The notes under the pieces were generated by a model, which was not told the DNA's origin, did not search any database, and saw nothing but the letters and a program-made list of their open reading frames with translations. Position numbers and translations under genes: made by a program. Shown here one piece after another: positions 54,857 to 64,000 of a DNA stretch of 64,000 nucleotides; within the stretch, counting starts at the first letter, position 1, and each line of letters starts with the position of its first letter. The stretch is taken from NCBI GenBank assembly GCA_039545275.1, contig BCHS01000011.1, positions 248,001 to 312,000 of the forward strand, written 5' to 3'. Origin of the DNA: Pseudomicrostroma phylloplanum. Its lineage: Eukaryota; Basidiomycota; Exobasidiomycetes; Microstromatales.

Positions 54857-56236
54857 ATGGCTCGATCGAAGATGCAGCAGAGCCCAGCATCGGCCTCGGC
54901 CTCGACTTCGAAGGCTTCCACATCAAAGCTGCCAGTTGCCACGACGCAGCAGTCGCGGACTATCGCCGGCTTCCACATCCTCCCGCTTTCCATCCCCTCC
55001 TCCTCCTCTTCTGCGCCCACACAGCACTACCTCTACCTCCGTCCACACGAGGTGACCTCCGCCAAGGACACTCTACCCAAGGGTCGGACGCTCTTTCTCG
55101 TGAATTTGCCGGTGGATACTACAGAGGGACATCTGCGCTCCCTCTTCGAGAAGGCGGGGCGGGTGGAGGAGGTCCGCTTCAGGAGGAGAAGGGGTGGTAG
55201 CGGTACGCGGGAGCAAGAGCTGGAGGGGCTGGCAGACGAAGAGGGTAGCGAAGACGAGGAAGAGGCTCAAGACGGCATGGTATTGGATGAGGACGCCGCC
55301 GCACAACCTGCTACCTCGGCAACGGAAGCGAAGAGAGCCAAGTACAAGAAGAGCAAGAAGCCCACGGGTCCTCAGGCGCCTGCTCTGCACTCGCTATCTC
55401 CCCTCGACCCGCGTAAAGAGGCTGCCTTCCTCGATACGGGCTCAAGCGCCCATGTAGTCTTCCTTGAAGAGGCCAGCGTCAAGCGCGCTCTGGCCCTCTC
55501 GACGGAAGGGAAGCCTCGCAAGTGGGTAGACCCACAGGTACAGCTGCTGCGCTCGGCGCAAAAGGAGTCTCAGGCGAACGGCGACGAGGACGAAGATGCA
55601 AATGGGGCACGTAAGAAGTCCCGCCCTTCCACAGCACGAGAGGCAAAGCTGGCATCTGCAGCTGCAAAGCCTCCAGCGCCAACAGGTCTGGCCTATTTCC
55701 TCCAGTCGTACGACTCGCACCACCCTCCCCTTGCAGAGGTGAAGCGCCACGCAGATTCCGTCGTGAAGCGGTACACCTTCTTCCGCTCCCACCCACAATT
55801 AGACCCTGAACGCCAGGCCTCCGCGGGTGGGCTGGGGGCTAGAGTGGGTGAAGGAGGGATCAAGATTGCAAGCTATGGCCCCGGTGGAGAGCCCCTGGAC
55901 GAAGATGGCTTCACTATTGTCCTACCGGGCGGAAAGTACGGTAAATCCCTCGGCGCCGGCACACCTGGCACATCGGCCTCAGGCGCAGACCAACCCTCCT
56001 CTTCAGTCCGTTTCGCCCGCCAATCACAAATGGACACGGCCGCTCTCGCGCTCAAAGCCCGCAAGCAAGAGCAAGCCTCCGAGGGACTGGAGGACTTCTA
56101 CCGCTTCCAGAATCGAGAGAGACGAAAGGAGAAACTGGCAGAGATGAGGAGACAATTTGAGGAGGATAGGGAGAAGGTTGAGGAGATGAAGAAGAAGGGT
56201 GGAGCGGGTGGAGGGAGGAGGTTTAAGCCTTACTAG
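54857..56236 (+). CDS. RRP7: Ribosomal RNA-processing protein RRP7
   Basis: Predicted 459 aa, single exon, from the ATG at 54857 (MARSKMQQ). Rrp7 features: GFHILPLSIPS near the N-terminus, YLYLRPHE, the RRM-like GRTLFLVNLPVDTTEGHLRS with LFEKAGRVEEVRFRR, LDTGSSAHVVFLEEASVKRA, then the C-terminal Rrp7 domain: DEDGFTIVLPGGKYGKS, FYRFQNRERRKEKLAEMRRQ and FEEDREKVEEMKKK ending RRFKPY. Rrp7 belongs to the UTP-C part of the SSU processome, needed for 18S rRNA maturation in the nucleolus. An acidic insertion lies inside the RRM-like part. It converges with the orphan at 56428. Confidence 0.96.
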   Translation: MARSKMQQSPASASASTSKASTSKLPVATTQQSRTIAGFHILPLSIPSSSSSAPTQHYLYLRPHEVTSAKDTLPKGRTLFLVNLPVDTTEGHLRSLFEKAGRVEEVRFRRRRGGSGTREQELEGLADEEGSEDEEEAQDGMVLDEDAAAQPATSATEAKRAKYKKSKKPTGPQAPALHSLSPLDPRKEAAFLDTGSSAHVVFLEEASVKRALALSTEGKPRKWVDPQVQLLRSAQKESQANGDEDEDANGARKKSRPSTAREAKLASAAAKPPAPTGLAYFLQSYDSHHPPLAEVKRHADSVVKRYTFFRSHPQLDPERQASAGGLGARVGEGGIKIASYGPGGEPLDEDGFTIVLPGGKYGKSLGAGTPGTSASGADQPSSSVRFARQSQMDTAALALKARKQEQASEGLEDFYRFQNRERRKEKLAEMRRQFEEDREKVEEMKKKGGAGGGRRFKPY

Positions 56237-56427
56237 ATGGAATCGGAGGAGGGTATGCATGGCTCCTGCTGGTGGACAGAGAGGCGAGGTGGTAGGGTTC
56301 CTCGGACGTTCATGGCGCCCGAGAAAAGGGAAGCAATCATAGCACCACATACAAGAGGCCGAAAAAGGGTATATATCGTGTGGTTGCGCGTGAGACAGCG
56401 CGGCATGAAGGAGGAAGCTACAGATCG

Positions 56428-58074
56428 CTACATCAGTGGGACTATGCCGCCATCTTCGGCCATGGCAGGCCTCTGAGTCGCCCTAATCGCATCTTGACTC
56501 TCCATCCCCACTGCGTCTCGTCTATCCTCTTGATTCCGCTCCTCCACTTCATCTTCACTCTCCTCCTCGTCCTCCTCCTCTTCTTCATCCTCATCCGGCA
56601 ATCCTCTCCTTCTACGTCTCCTACTTCTCATTCGACTCCTCCCCGCCGCTCTTCCAAGGGCGGTAAACTCTTCAAAGGAGGTAGGGGTGAGGGCGCGCAG
56701 CTCCTCGGGGGGCATCGTCCAGCTCCAAGAGCTGGGATCGTCTGGAATCGTCGAAGCAGCAGCAGCGGGGAGGGCAGCGTTGGCCAGCTCGGCAAAGGGT
56801 GGGAGGATGGGGCTCGACCTTGTCTCTGTCGCGGGAGCAGGAGCAAGAGCGGGGATGTGGACAGGGGCAGCTTGAGAAGAGCTAGCGCCAGTGGCAGCGC
56901 CACTTGCCCTGCCTACTGTCCTCCTGTCTCTCCCAGCCACGGCTGGTGGTTGTGCTCCGCTCGCGCCATGGTGCATCCAATGTCGTCTGAGCCTCCTCAG
57001 CCCGTCCATTTCCTCGACCAACGCCGTCATCCTGGGCATGATTCGTTCCACTCCTCTTCCGAAAGCTCGATCTTGCCACTTGTACGAGTTCTCCAACTCG
57101 GTGAGATTGTACTTGTAGCGCTCCATGGCAGAGTAGAGGACATCGACCTTGTCCCCGAGATCATCGTCCACCAGGGCGCCATAGTCCATCTCTGGTGGCC
57201 ACATGGGAGGGGCGTCGTCGTCCGAATAGTTTGCTGGTCCGTGATTGGGCTGGATGACTTCACCAGTGAATGGGTCTTCCCTGCGAGGCGACATGAGACC
57301 TGCTGCGTATGCCGACGTAGGACCAAGTGGTTCCTCGACTCTGCCATTGCCCAAGGCGTCAACGAAAGAGGAGCTGGTGACCCTTGTGGTAGCGCCCAGC
57401 CAAGGCAACAGAGGTGGGACCTCGACTCCTTGCAGCTCTGCTCCATCGTGAACGAGCCTGCTTCGGGAAGTAGATGCAGACAGGTCCCCAGCAGCTGTAC
57501 GCTGAAAACGCCCGACTCTGCGTAGTGATCGAGTGCGGCGGAGAGAGGTACCAGAGTCGTTTCTGAGATTGAGCGTAGGGAGGGCATCGTCACTGTCGGA
57601 AGAGTCTGCGACTACGTAGCGGGAAGGACGAGGCATGGGGGCCCATGAAGAAGTCGATGCACGGGCGGCTTGGTCGTGGGCACTCTCGAGGTATCGCACA
57701 GGAGTGGTTGTCCTATCACCGACAAATGACTGAGCAGGCCAGTGGCATGAGAGGTGGTATAGCAGCGATTGAGCAATGTGGCCATCGTGTCATCCTGCTT
57801 ACGCCTCGCGCGGACCAGCACTCACGTCTACGATGATATCATGCAACCTCTGCCAGTACTCGTCAGTGAAGTCCACCTTGTCCACCCACTGCTCAAAGGT
57901 AAGGCGGCGAAGCTCCTCACTCTCGACCGCACCACTTCTGGGCGTTGACCCTAGCAGTCGATTGCGTGCCTCTCTTGACTTGGATGCCTTGATACTCTCG
58001 AGTGTCTGCTCGACAAAGGGGCGGAACTTGTCCAGGAGTACCTGCTCGTAGACGCGTGGGGTCTTGAGACCCAT
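56428..58074 (-). CDS. Two-exon orphan protein with acidic/arginine-rich tail
   Basis: Predicted 516 aa from exons 58074-57826 and 57729-56428; the intron GTGAGTGCTGG...CTGCTCAG joins LHDIIVD to SFVGDRTTTPVRYLES in phase 0. No family recognised. The N-terminal 83 residues look globular and helical: TPRVYEQVLLDKFRPFVEQT, FEQWVDKVDFTDEYWQRLHD. A middle helix with probable coiled coil reads DKVDVLYSAMERYKYNLTEL, KWQDRAFGRGVERIMPRMTA followed by LVEEMDGLRRLRR. A proline-alanine linker and a tail of poly-R then poly-E complete it. The acidic tail and DSSDSDDALP motif suggest a nuclear protein. It is head-to-head with the NIF3-family gene. Confidence 0.75.
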
Positions 58075-58497
58075 GGTTGCGGTTGCAGTTGCAGAGGCCA
58101 GGCGACGACGGAAGAGGAAGAGGGATCGTGAGCAGAGCTGTTCACCAAGACGTATCTGTGTCTGAAGCAGGAAGAATGTATGGTCTGCTCGACGTTTGAA
58201 GGTGTTACACCTGTACAAGGTGGTACTGACGATGAGGGGCAAATCTCAGTGGTGGTAGTGGTCCAGAAGCGAAGTGCGTCCGTCGTGCAGGACTTTGACG
58301 CCAAATCGCTGCAGCCACACACCGCGGGGGAGAAATCCTCAGCCGGAGACGGAAGCACACAGGCACACACAGGCACACACACACACACACAGTCCAGCCA
58401 CGGCAGCGGGGAAATTGGTAGAGGCGAGGCAGGAAGATCCTCCTCACGCACCAACCAACCAGAGTGCCGCCATAGACTAGTAGTAGTCCCACCTCGC
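58075..58497. promoter_or_regulatory. Divergent promoter region orphan / NIF3 gene with CA repeat
   Basis: 423 bases between start codons. It contains an interrupted (CA)n microsatellite at about 58361-58391, roughly 110-135 bases upstream of the NIF3-family ATG. Confidence 0.55.
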
Positions 58498-59654
58498 ATG
58501 CTGCCATTGACACTCACGACGACGACGATCACCATCACCTCCCTGAGACGCTCCTTGTCCCTCCTACGCAAGCCCATAGCCCCATCCTCTCAGCTTCACC
58601 CCAACTATACCTCTGTCAGGATGTCCTCCTCCTCCACCTCCCTGTCCCTCTCCCCCTCCATCGAGGCCAACCAGACCCTCGCGACACTAATGCGTTCCAT
58701 GCACCGCATCGCCCCCCTCTCCCTCGCCGACTCATCCTGGGACAATGTTGGTCTCCTCTTGCAAGCCCCCTTTCCCCGTTCAGCAACAGGCAAGAGTGAT
58801 CGTGAGGGTGACAACGTAGGCAAAGGCGTGCACCTCTGCATCGACCTCACCACTTCCGTCCTCTCCGAGGTCCTCCAAAACCCACACATCTCCACCATCC
58901 TCTGCTACCATCCCATCATCTTCCGCGGTCTCAAGTCCCTGACTCTCTCTGATCCACAGCAGGCAACACTACTGCGCTGTGCGGCCGAGGGGATAAGCGT
59001 TTACTCTCCACACACATCCCTCGATGCTGCCCGTGGGGGCATAAACGACTGGCTTGCCCAAGGGTGTAAAGCCTCCCCTTCAGAAGCCTTCAAAGAGGAT
59101 CCTACACCATGTCAGAAGAGTAAAGCCACCTCTATCCCGGAGGGGCACGAGGGCGCAGGGATGGGCCGACACTTTGAGCTTGCAGAGCCAGTAGAAGTAC
59201 TCCAGCTGGTGCAGCGGTTGAAGGTGCATTTGGGACTAGAGCATGTACAGATTGCTACGCCTGCTGGGAGGGACAAACCGATGGTGCAGAGTATAGCAGT
59301 CTGTGCGGGATCGGGAGGGTCGGTACTTGCGGGGGATAGGAGCGATTGTTGGTTGACGGGGGAGATGAGCCATGTGAGTCTTGCAGGACCCGCTGCAATC
59401 AGGTCGCGTTACTCTAGTCTAGCGCCCCGCGACTTACCTCCTGACGGCTCCTTCCCTTGCTCCTCTCCCTCTCTTCTCAGCACGAGCTACTAGCAGCCAC
59501 AGCAGCAGGTCGCAGTGTCATTCTCACCAACCACTCCAATACCGAACGCGGCTACCTCTCTGCCGTCCTCCAACCGCGACTGGAGGAGCTGGCCGCCGGG
59601 CAACTGCAGGTGTCGGTCAGTCAGGTGGACCGAGATCCCCTGAGGGTCGTTTGA
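58498..59654 (+). CDS. NIF3: NIF3/DUF34 family protein
   Basis: Predicted 349 aa from exons 58498-59373 and 59481-59654 (intron GTGAGT...TTCTCAG joining GEMSH to HELLAATAAG). Conserved metal-site motifs: LADSSWDNVGLLLQ, LCYHPIIFRGLKSLT, ISVYSPHTSLDAARGGINDW, AVCAGSGGSVLAGDRSDCWL, TGEMSHHELLAA and ILTNHSNTERGYL. NIF3 proteins are bimetal-binding and widely conserved; the biochemical role is unsettled (GTP cyclohydrolase-like or metal-related functions have been suggested). The first 41 residues before MSSSSTSL (ATG 58621) are T/S/R/L-rich with few acids, so the longer form may be mitochondrial and the shorter cytosolic; both ATGs are in frame. Confidence 0.92.
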
Positions 59655-59914
59655 GGAAGCGCAAGTGGGGGTGAGAAGGTGTTTGCATAGCAAGAGTAGG
59701 AGAGGGCAGGGTCAAGCAGGGATGAAGCGCAGGGCAAAGGAACGTCTATATATTTGGTGCAAGAGAGCAAAAAGGCGAGCGTAAAGAGAAGAAAAGGAAA
59801 AAGGAAGCGGCCGCAAAGGTAGAGACTCAAAAGGGGAAAGCTAGGCTCGCTGAGCTCCATCGCTGAGTAGCCAAACAAGAGCGGCATGGGATTCTCCGCT
59901 TGCTCTCCCGCCGT

Positions 59915-61866
59915 CTACTCTCGGGTGATGTCTCGTCCAAAGAGCTTCACCTTGGACCAATCCACTGCGACGTGGAACCGGTTGCGCAGCGAGAAGAGTT
60001 TCTGCAGTGAAGGGAAAGAATCGGCCAAGGGTCTTATCAGTAAAGCTGGGCCTAAAGGGGAGTCAATCGCTACTCCGCAGTCCTTTCCTGTCACACTCAC
60101 TGTGAAGTAGACGCCCCTCCAAGCGAGGTAGGTCGCAACACCTCCCACCGACACGCCTCCATTCATAAAGGGCAAGTCGGCAATGGCCTTGTCGTGTCCA
60201 ATGTAGGCGAGTGCACCACTGTGCGAGTAATGGAATGGCTTGATCCTCTCTGCCTTTTCCACCATCCTCTCCAGCGTCTTGATCTGATCCGTCTGTCCAT
60301 TCTTTTGCGCCTCGTCCAATTGCGCCTTGAGGTCGCCCACGCGGGCCATCTGGTTGAAACGCTTGCCGAGCCACTTGCCCTGCTGGGAGGCAGACTGGGC
60401 AGTAGCGGCGTAAGGGGTGGCGGTACAGTCGCCTAGGGCAAAGATGACGTCTTCGGCACCCTTGAGACGCATGTGGTCGTCAACGGAAATACCACGACGC
60501 TCAGTCTGGACCGAAGGGAATTGACCCATGAGGTCGCGGGTGATGGGCCTCTGTCCGTTACCGGCAGCCATGACAAAGACACCGTAAGGGATCTTCATGT
60601 CCTGTCCATCGGGCTTCTTGACTGTGACGTGTGTGGCGTCGAGATCCCTCAGCATGTGCTTGGTGAGGAGGGTAATCTCCTGCTGCTCGAATTCGTGCTC
60701 GGTATACTCGATGAGCTTCTTGCTGAACATGGGCAAGATGTTGGGGAGTCCCTCGACCAGAGTCACCTTTACGCGGTTGGCAATCTCGGGGTACCACTTG
60801 GCCAGGTCGTCCTTGACAAAGTCCCTCAGCTCGGCTGCAAACTCTACACCAGTAGGGCCACCACCCACCACGACGGTGTGCAGGAGTCGGTCCACCTCCT
60901 CCTCGGATTGACCAGTGATGCAGGCAGACTCGACGCAGTCCATCAAGCGGTTCCTGATCTTCTCGGCATCACCCAGCTCCTTGAGGAAGCAGCCATGCTT
61001 GGCTACACCTTCGATTCCGAAAGTCTGAGGAGCGGATCCGACCGAGTATACGAGGTAGTCGTAGGGGATCGTGACAGTGCCCAGTGAGCCGTGGATCTCA
61101 GACTTGTCCTCGAAGGTGACAGTCTTCTTGGCAGCATCGACCTTGGTCGCCTCGGCCTCGAGCACCTGGACCTCCCTGGCCTTGTACCTAGTCAGCTGTC
61201 GGGTTGGTTGCGCAATGGATCGGCCATTGATGGTTCCCACGGTAACCGAGGGCAGGAGTGGGGTGAAGAGGAAGTAGTCGGCGGGAGAGATGACGATGAC
61301 ATTGTAATTTGTCGTGTCGATGTGATCCAGCATCGAGGTGGCAGCCCATCCTGAGCCGAGGACTACGATGGTCTTCTTGCTAGGGTCTTGAGGGAGCTGG
61401 TCCGGCGGGTTGTTGGCCTCGTGGACGTCTGCAGATTGGCAACGCGTAAGGTTGAGGAATGAGTACAGGGCGCTTATCTCCGAAACGCTGCGATGGGCCT
61501 CGCCGATGCCCATCGCTTCACGAGTCACTCACAGTAGGCAAAGGTAGCCAGAGACAGAACAGTGGTTCCGTAGATTCCCCTCTTGACCTTTGTGAAGAAG
61601 CCTGCTTTTGGCTTCCTACCACCACCACCGCTGCCCGAGCTTCCACCATTGTTCTGCACAGAAGCGAGACCCTGGGCGCCAGCTGTGGCTCCGGCACTGA
61701 TGTCGCTGGGGTTGGCTGCTGCTGGGGCTACTGGTGCTACGGCTGCTCTCCTCCTGGCGGATAGGAAGAGGGAGCGGGAGAGGTTGGCGGCTGGGGTGGG
61801 AGCAAGGCCCTGTGTTGGGCTGGCAATGCGCCTGGAGGATCGCGAGATTACCGAGGCGGCAATCAT
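59915..61866 (-). CDS. NDE1: Mitochondrial type II NADH dehydrogenase (external, NDE-type)
   Basis: Predicted 582 aa from exons 61866-61533, 61428-60101 and 60001-59915. The N-terminal R/S/A-rich leader (MIAASVISRSSRRIASP) is a mitochondrial presequence, followed by a basic/hydrophobic stretch (FFTKVKRGIYGTTVLSLATF) that may be a membrane anchor. FAD-binding IVVLGSGWAATSML, then SVGSAPQTFGIEGV, NADH-binding HTVVVGGGPTGVEFAAELRD, VIFALGDCTATPYAATAQSA, and GALAYIGHDKAIADLP. The C-terminal LFSLRNRFHVAVDWSKVKLF-GRDITRE is the membrane-binding helix of the family and confirms the last splice. It oxidises NADH and reduces ubiquinone without proton pumping. No EF-hand insertion is present. Confidence 0.94.
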
Positions 61867-62497
61867 GGTGAAGGAAGGCGGCGAAGGGGGGTGGAGGTGA
61901 GGGGGAAGGAGGGAAGGTGCGGGGACGGGGGAGGAGGAGGAAGAGGAAGGAGCCTCAAGGATGAGTGGTGGTTTGTAGTAGTGGTAAGAAGATGAGATGA
62001 TTGGGATGAGTAGTAATGCTGCGACGACTTCTTCACCTTGTATTTGGAATGCGAAGCTTCTTGCTTGCGGGCGAGATATTCTGCTGCTGGGTGGCCCCGA
62101 GGCAGGAAAAATCAAGGCCCATCTCCAGAGGCACGCACACGCACCTACGCATGGATGAACTTTGGGGGGGACGCACCAGGACTCGAGTGTCCCTGGGCTC
62201 ATCTAAGCTCCGCCCAGGGTTGCATCGCCTCGCCCTTCGTCCTGCTCCCGCCTTTGGCCCTGTGTCCGTCACTCTGGCCCACAGCCCAAGCAGGGCAGCA
62301 CATCAGACAACGCCGGGATACGTCCGTGCGGCCACCCAGCCAAAGATCCACTATTCGCGTCACGCTACCAAGCCACCACCGCCTGCCCAGGGTCACGCCT
62401 CGACCATCAATACGCACAGAGTAGTATGGGAGTGAGCAAGTCGATTGCGAGGAGGATGCATCCCCCTCGAACAGCATCTCTACCCCCGGCGCCGGAT
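61867..62497. other. Intergenic region upstream of NDE1
   Basis: 631 bases holding the NDE1 promoter and the 3' UTR of the next minus-strand gene. A short GCACACGCAC tract lies about 270 bases upstream of the NDE1 ATG. Open frames here are shadows. No gene is supported. Confidence 0.5.
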
Positions 62498-63966
62498 TCA
62501 CCCGTCCTCCTTGGCCACCTTCACTAGCCCAGTGGCTCCAGCAGCAATCGCAAGGTACGCCTGCCACCCTTCTGTGTCCCCGCTCCCAGGCGCAACGCCC
62601 TCCAGCACCGCCGAGCCCAGCTCACAGCACGTAGTGGTCAGCTCCCAACCCAGCACCGACATCGAGTGCCGCACTGACTGAAAGCGTGCCTCGCAGAGGG
62701 ACATCGACTGACGAATGCGACCAAGTCGTGAAGAATGCCGGGGCGAGCGAGTGTCGTCTCTTGACGCGGCTAGAGGGGAATAGGAAGGAGTCTCTGACGA
62801 GATCGATGTCACAGAAGAGGAAGAGCGGTCGGATGCTGTCTGCGCTGGCAGTAGAGGGCTTGAAGGTGTCACATGTAGCCTCGGAAGAGTCGTCGGGGCA
62901 GATCGTTCAGGCGCATCGTCCTCTTCTTGCTCTTGAGCATCAGCCAGATCGTCTGTCAGGAGTAACACGCGGCGGTGTAGATGGCCCAGGGCCCTGCGTG
63001 ATCTGCGCCGTAGTGCCGATAGGGTGTATGCCTGAATGAGAAGAGTGATAATGCCCAGGCTGTGCACAAATGAAGTCCAGAGACGTCAGCTGGCGTTAGC
63101 GAGGGTAAGAGTGGAATGGACATCCGTCGCTAGGTAAGTCTCACCTGAGTGCTATCCGATCCAATATATGCCGTTGCCTTTGCCTCAGAGCCTTCTTGCC
63201 ACGATCTGTGTGACCTCCTCGTACCGTCTTCCACGCAATCGTAGACCCGCCCAAGAAAGCCGCTATATCTACCGCTTCTCCCACCGATGCTAGTAGCTCT
63301 CCCAGATGGGCAAGGCGTTGCTGCCAGGAGGTCAGCTCTTCGGGCTCGATGTTTGTTGTGTCGTTTTCAAGGGTATCGCTGTCGTTCTTTTGTTGCCTTT
63401 GTTTGCTTTGTCGCTCTTGGTCTAGTGATTCGTCTCCTCTCCGCCGTCTCGTCTTTGCTTCGTCCTGAGCTCCATAGCCCTCTGCCGTCTGCCTCGCTCT
63501 CCAGAGCAGACCCCGCAACCATCTCAGCAGCAGCAGCAACTTCCTCGACTTCTCTGCCGCCTGTCCCGTATACCGCATCCCTGTCAGAGCCTCACGCCTA
63601 ACGGAGCGGGAAAAGAAGAGGAAGAGGACGTGGGGTATAGGATAGATGCCGTATGAGCGAGGGTGTCGGACCGAGCCAAAGGAATGATGAGCGAGGGGAG
63701 CCAGGCCCAGGCAGAGTTGCTGTCGAAGAGTGAACGCTTTGATCTTCAGCAAGACGCTCGTCGCATCAGAGCACAGCGCCTCAGATTGTACTCACCAGTA
63801 TGCGATCTCTCCCTTCGTCTGACCTCATCACCTTGCTCAGAGACTCTCTGAGCTCCCTGGCTCTGCGCTGCCTTCCAGATTCGCGGCTGCTCTCCCCCTC
63901 TTGTGCTCGTACATAGGTAGTAACTGGACTCACCATGGCGTAGGCTGGTGGCTCATCTTCGTCCAT
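62498..63966 (-). CDS. Putative membrane protein, weakly PEX11-like
   Basis: Exons 63966-63796, 63719-63145 and 63059-62498 give about 435 aa in frame. The last junction is well supported (DRIALSLGIITLLIQAYTLS, GTGAGA...GCACAG). The second exon's 5' border is less sure: acceptors at 63720 and further downstream both keep frame. RESLSKVMRSDEGRDRIL resembles the N-terminal LSxxxGRDKxL motif of peroxisomal PEX11 proteins; KSRKLLLLLRWLRGLLWRAR, VGEAVDIAAFLGGSTIAW and LGIITLLIQAYTLSALRRR could be amphipathic or membrane helices, and WQAYLAIAAGATGLVKVAKE ends the protein. PEX11 would shape or divide peroxisomes. Hydrophilic charged loops separate the helices. The gene is likely real; the family assignment is tentative. 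Confidence 0.5.
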
Positions 63967-64000
63967 TACTTGGCTTGCCTGCTGAGCTTGACTTGCAGCG

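Overview
This is a nuclear chromosome segment from a basidiomycete fungus. The evidence is split genes with short introns (mostly 55-110 nt, donor almost always GTGAGT, acceptor YAG), high GC, tight gene spacing, and single-copy fungal housekeeping genes (VTC1, external NADH dehydrogenase, FLX1, MOB2, an IRA/NF1-type RasGAP). Intron density is low and many long exons are uninterrupted, including one of 8.5 kb. Together with serine- and alanine-rich tails this suggests a smut-like lineage (Ustilaginomycotina), but that placement is inference. One N at 47233 shows a draft assembly.

Layout: NSP1 (3' part) at 1-1446; RRM protein 2194-4717 (-); a long gene-free stretch; MOB2 7065-8109 (-) head-to-head with DBP10 8640-11829; uridine phosphorylase-like gene 11885-13315 (-) head-to-head with ureD 13529-14936; PP4 catalytic subunit 15266-16575 (-) head-to-head with SAP18 17311-18358; VTC1 18655-19682 (-); an orphan 20672-22567 (-); a neurofibromin-like RasGAP 24271-33270; a coiled-coil/Myb protein 34363-38554; a mitochondrial group of FLX1, MYG1 and MRPL6 at 39188-43520; a NOL8-like RNA-binding protein 43675-46393 (-) head-to-head with an acidic orphan 46536-47789; TAF4 47974-50145 (-) head-to-head with a small coiled-coil gene 50777-51307; FAD1 51413-52688; DBP8 52885-54711 (-) head-to-head with RRP7 54857-56236; an orphan 56428-58074 (-) head-to-head with a NIF3-family gene 58498-59654; NDE1 59915-61866 (-); and a membrane-protein gene 62498-63966 (-).

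The genes serve ribosome biogenesis (DBP10, DBP8, RRP7, probably the NOL8-like gene), transcription and chromatin (TAF4, SAP18), Ras and NDR/PP4 signalling, mitochondrial function and flavin supply (FLX1, FAD1, NDE1, MYG1, MRPL6), and nucleoside/urea nitrogen (uridine phosphorylase, UreD). Most adjacent pairs alternate between divergent (shared promoter) and convergent (shared 3' region). Exon borders were assigned by eye from splice consensus, reading frame and family conservation; for every multi-exon gene listed except the open 5' NSP1 fragment the summed exon length is a multiple of three.

No transposon, tRNA, rRNA, CRISPR-like array or biosynthetic cluster was recognised, and no clearly new multi-gene system. 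The most notable points are fine-scale: two GC-AG introns, a start codon split by an intron, a shared motif in ribosome-biogenesis promoters, G-quadruplex-capable tracts at defined gene positions, and a few orphan proteins with unusual architecture.
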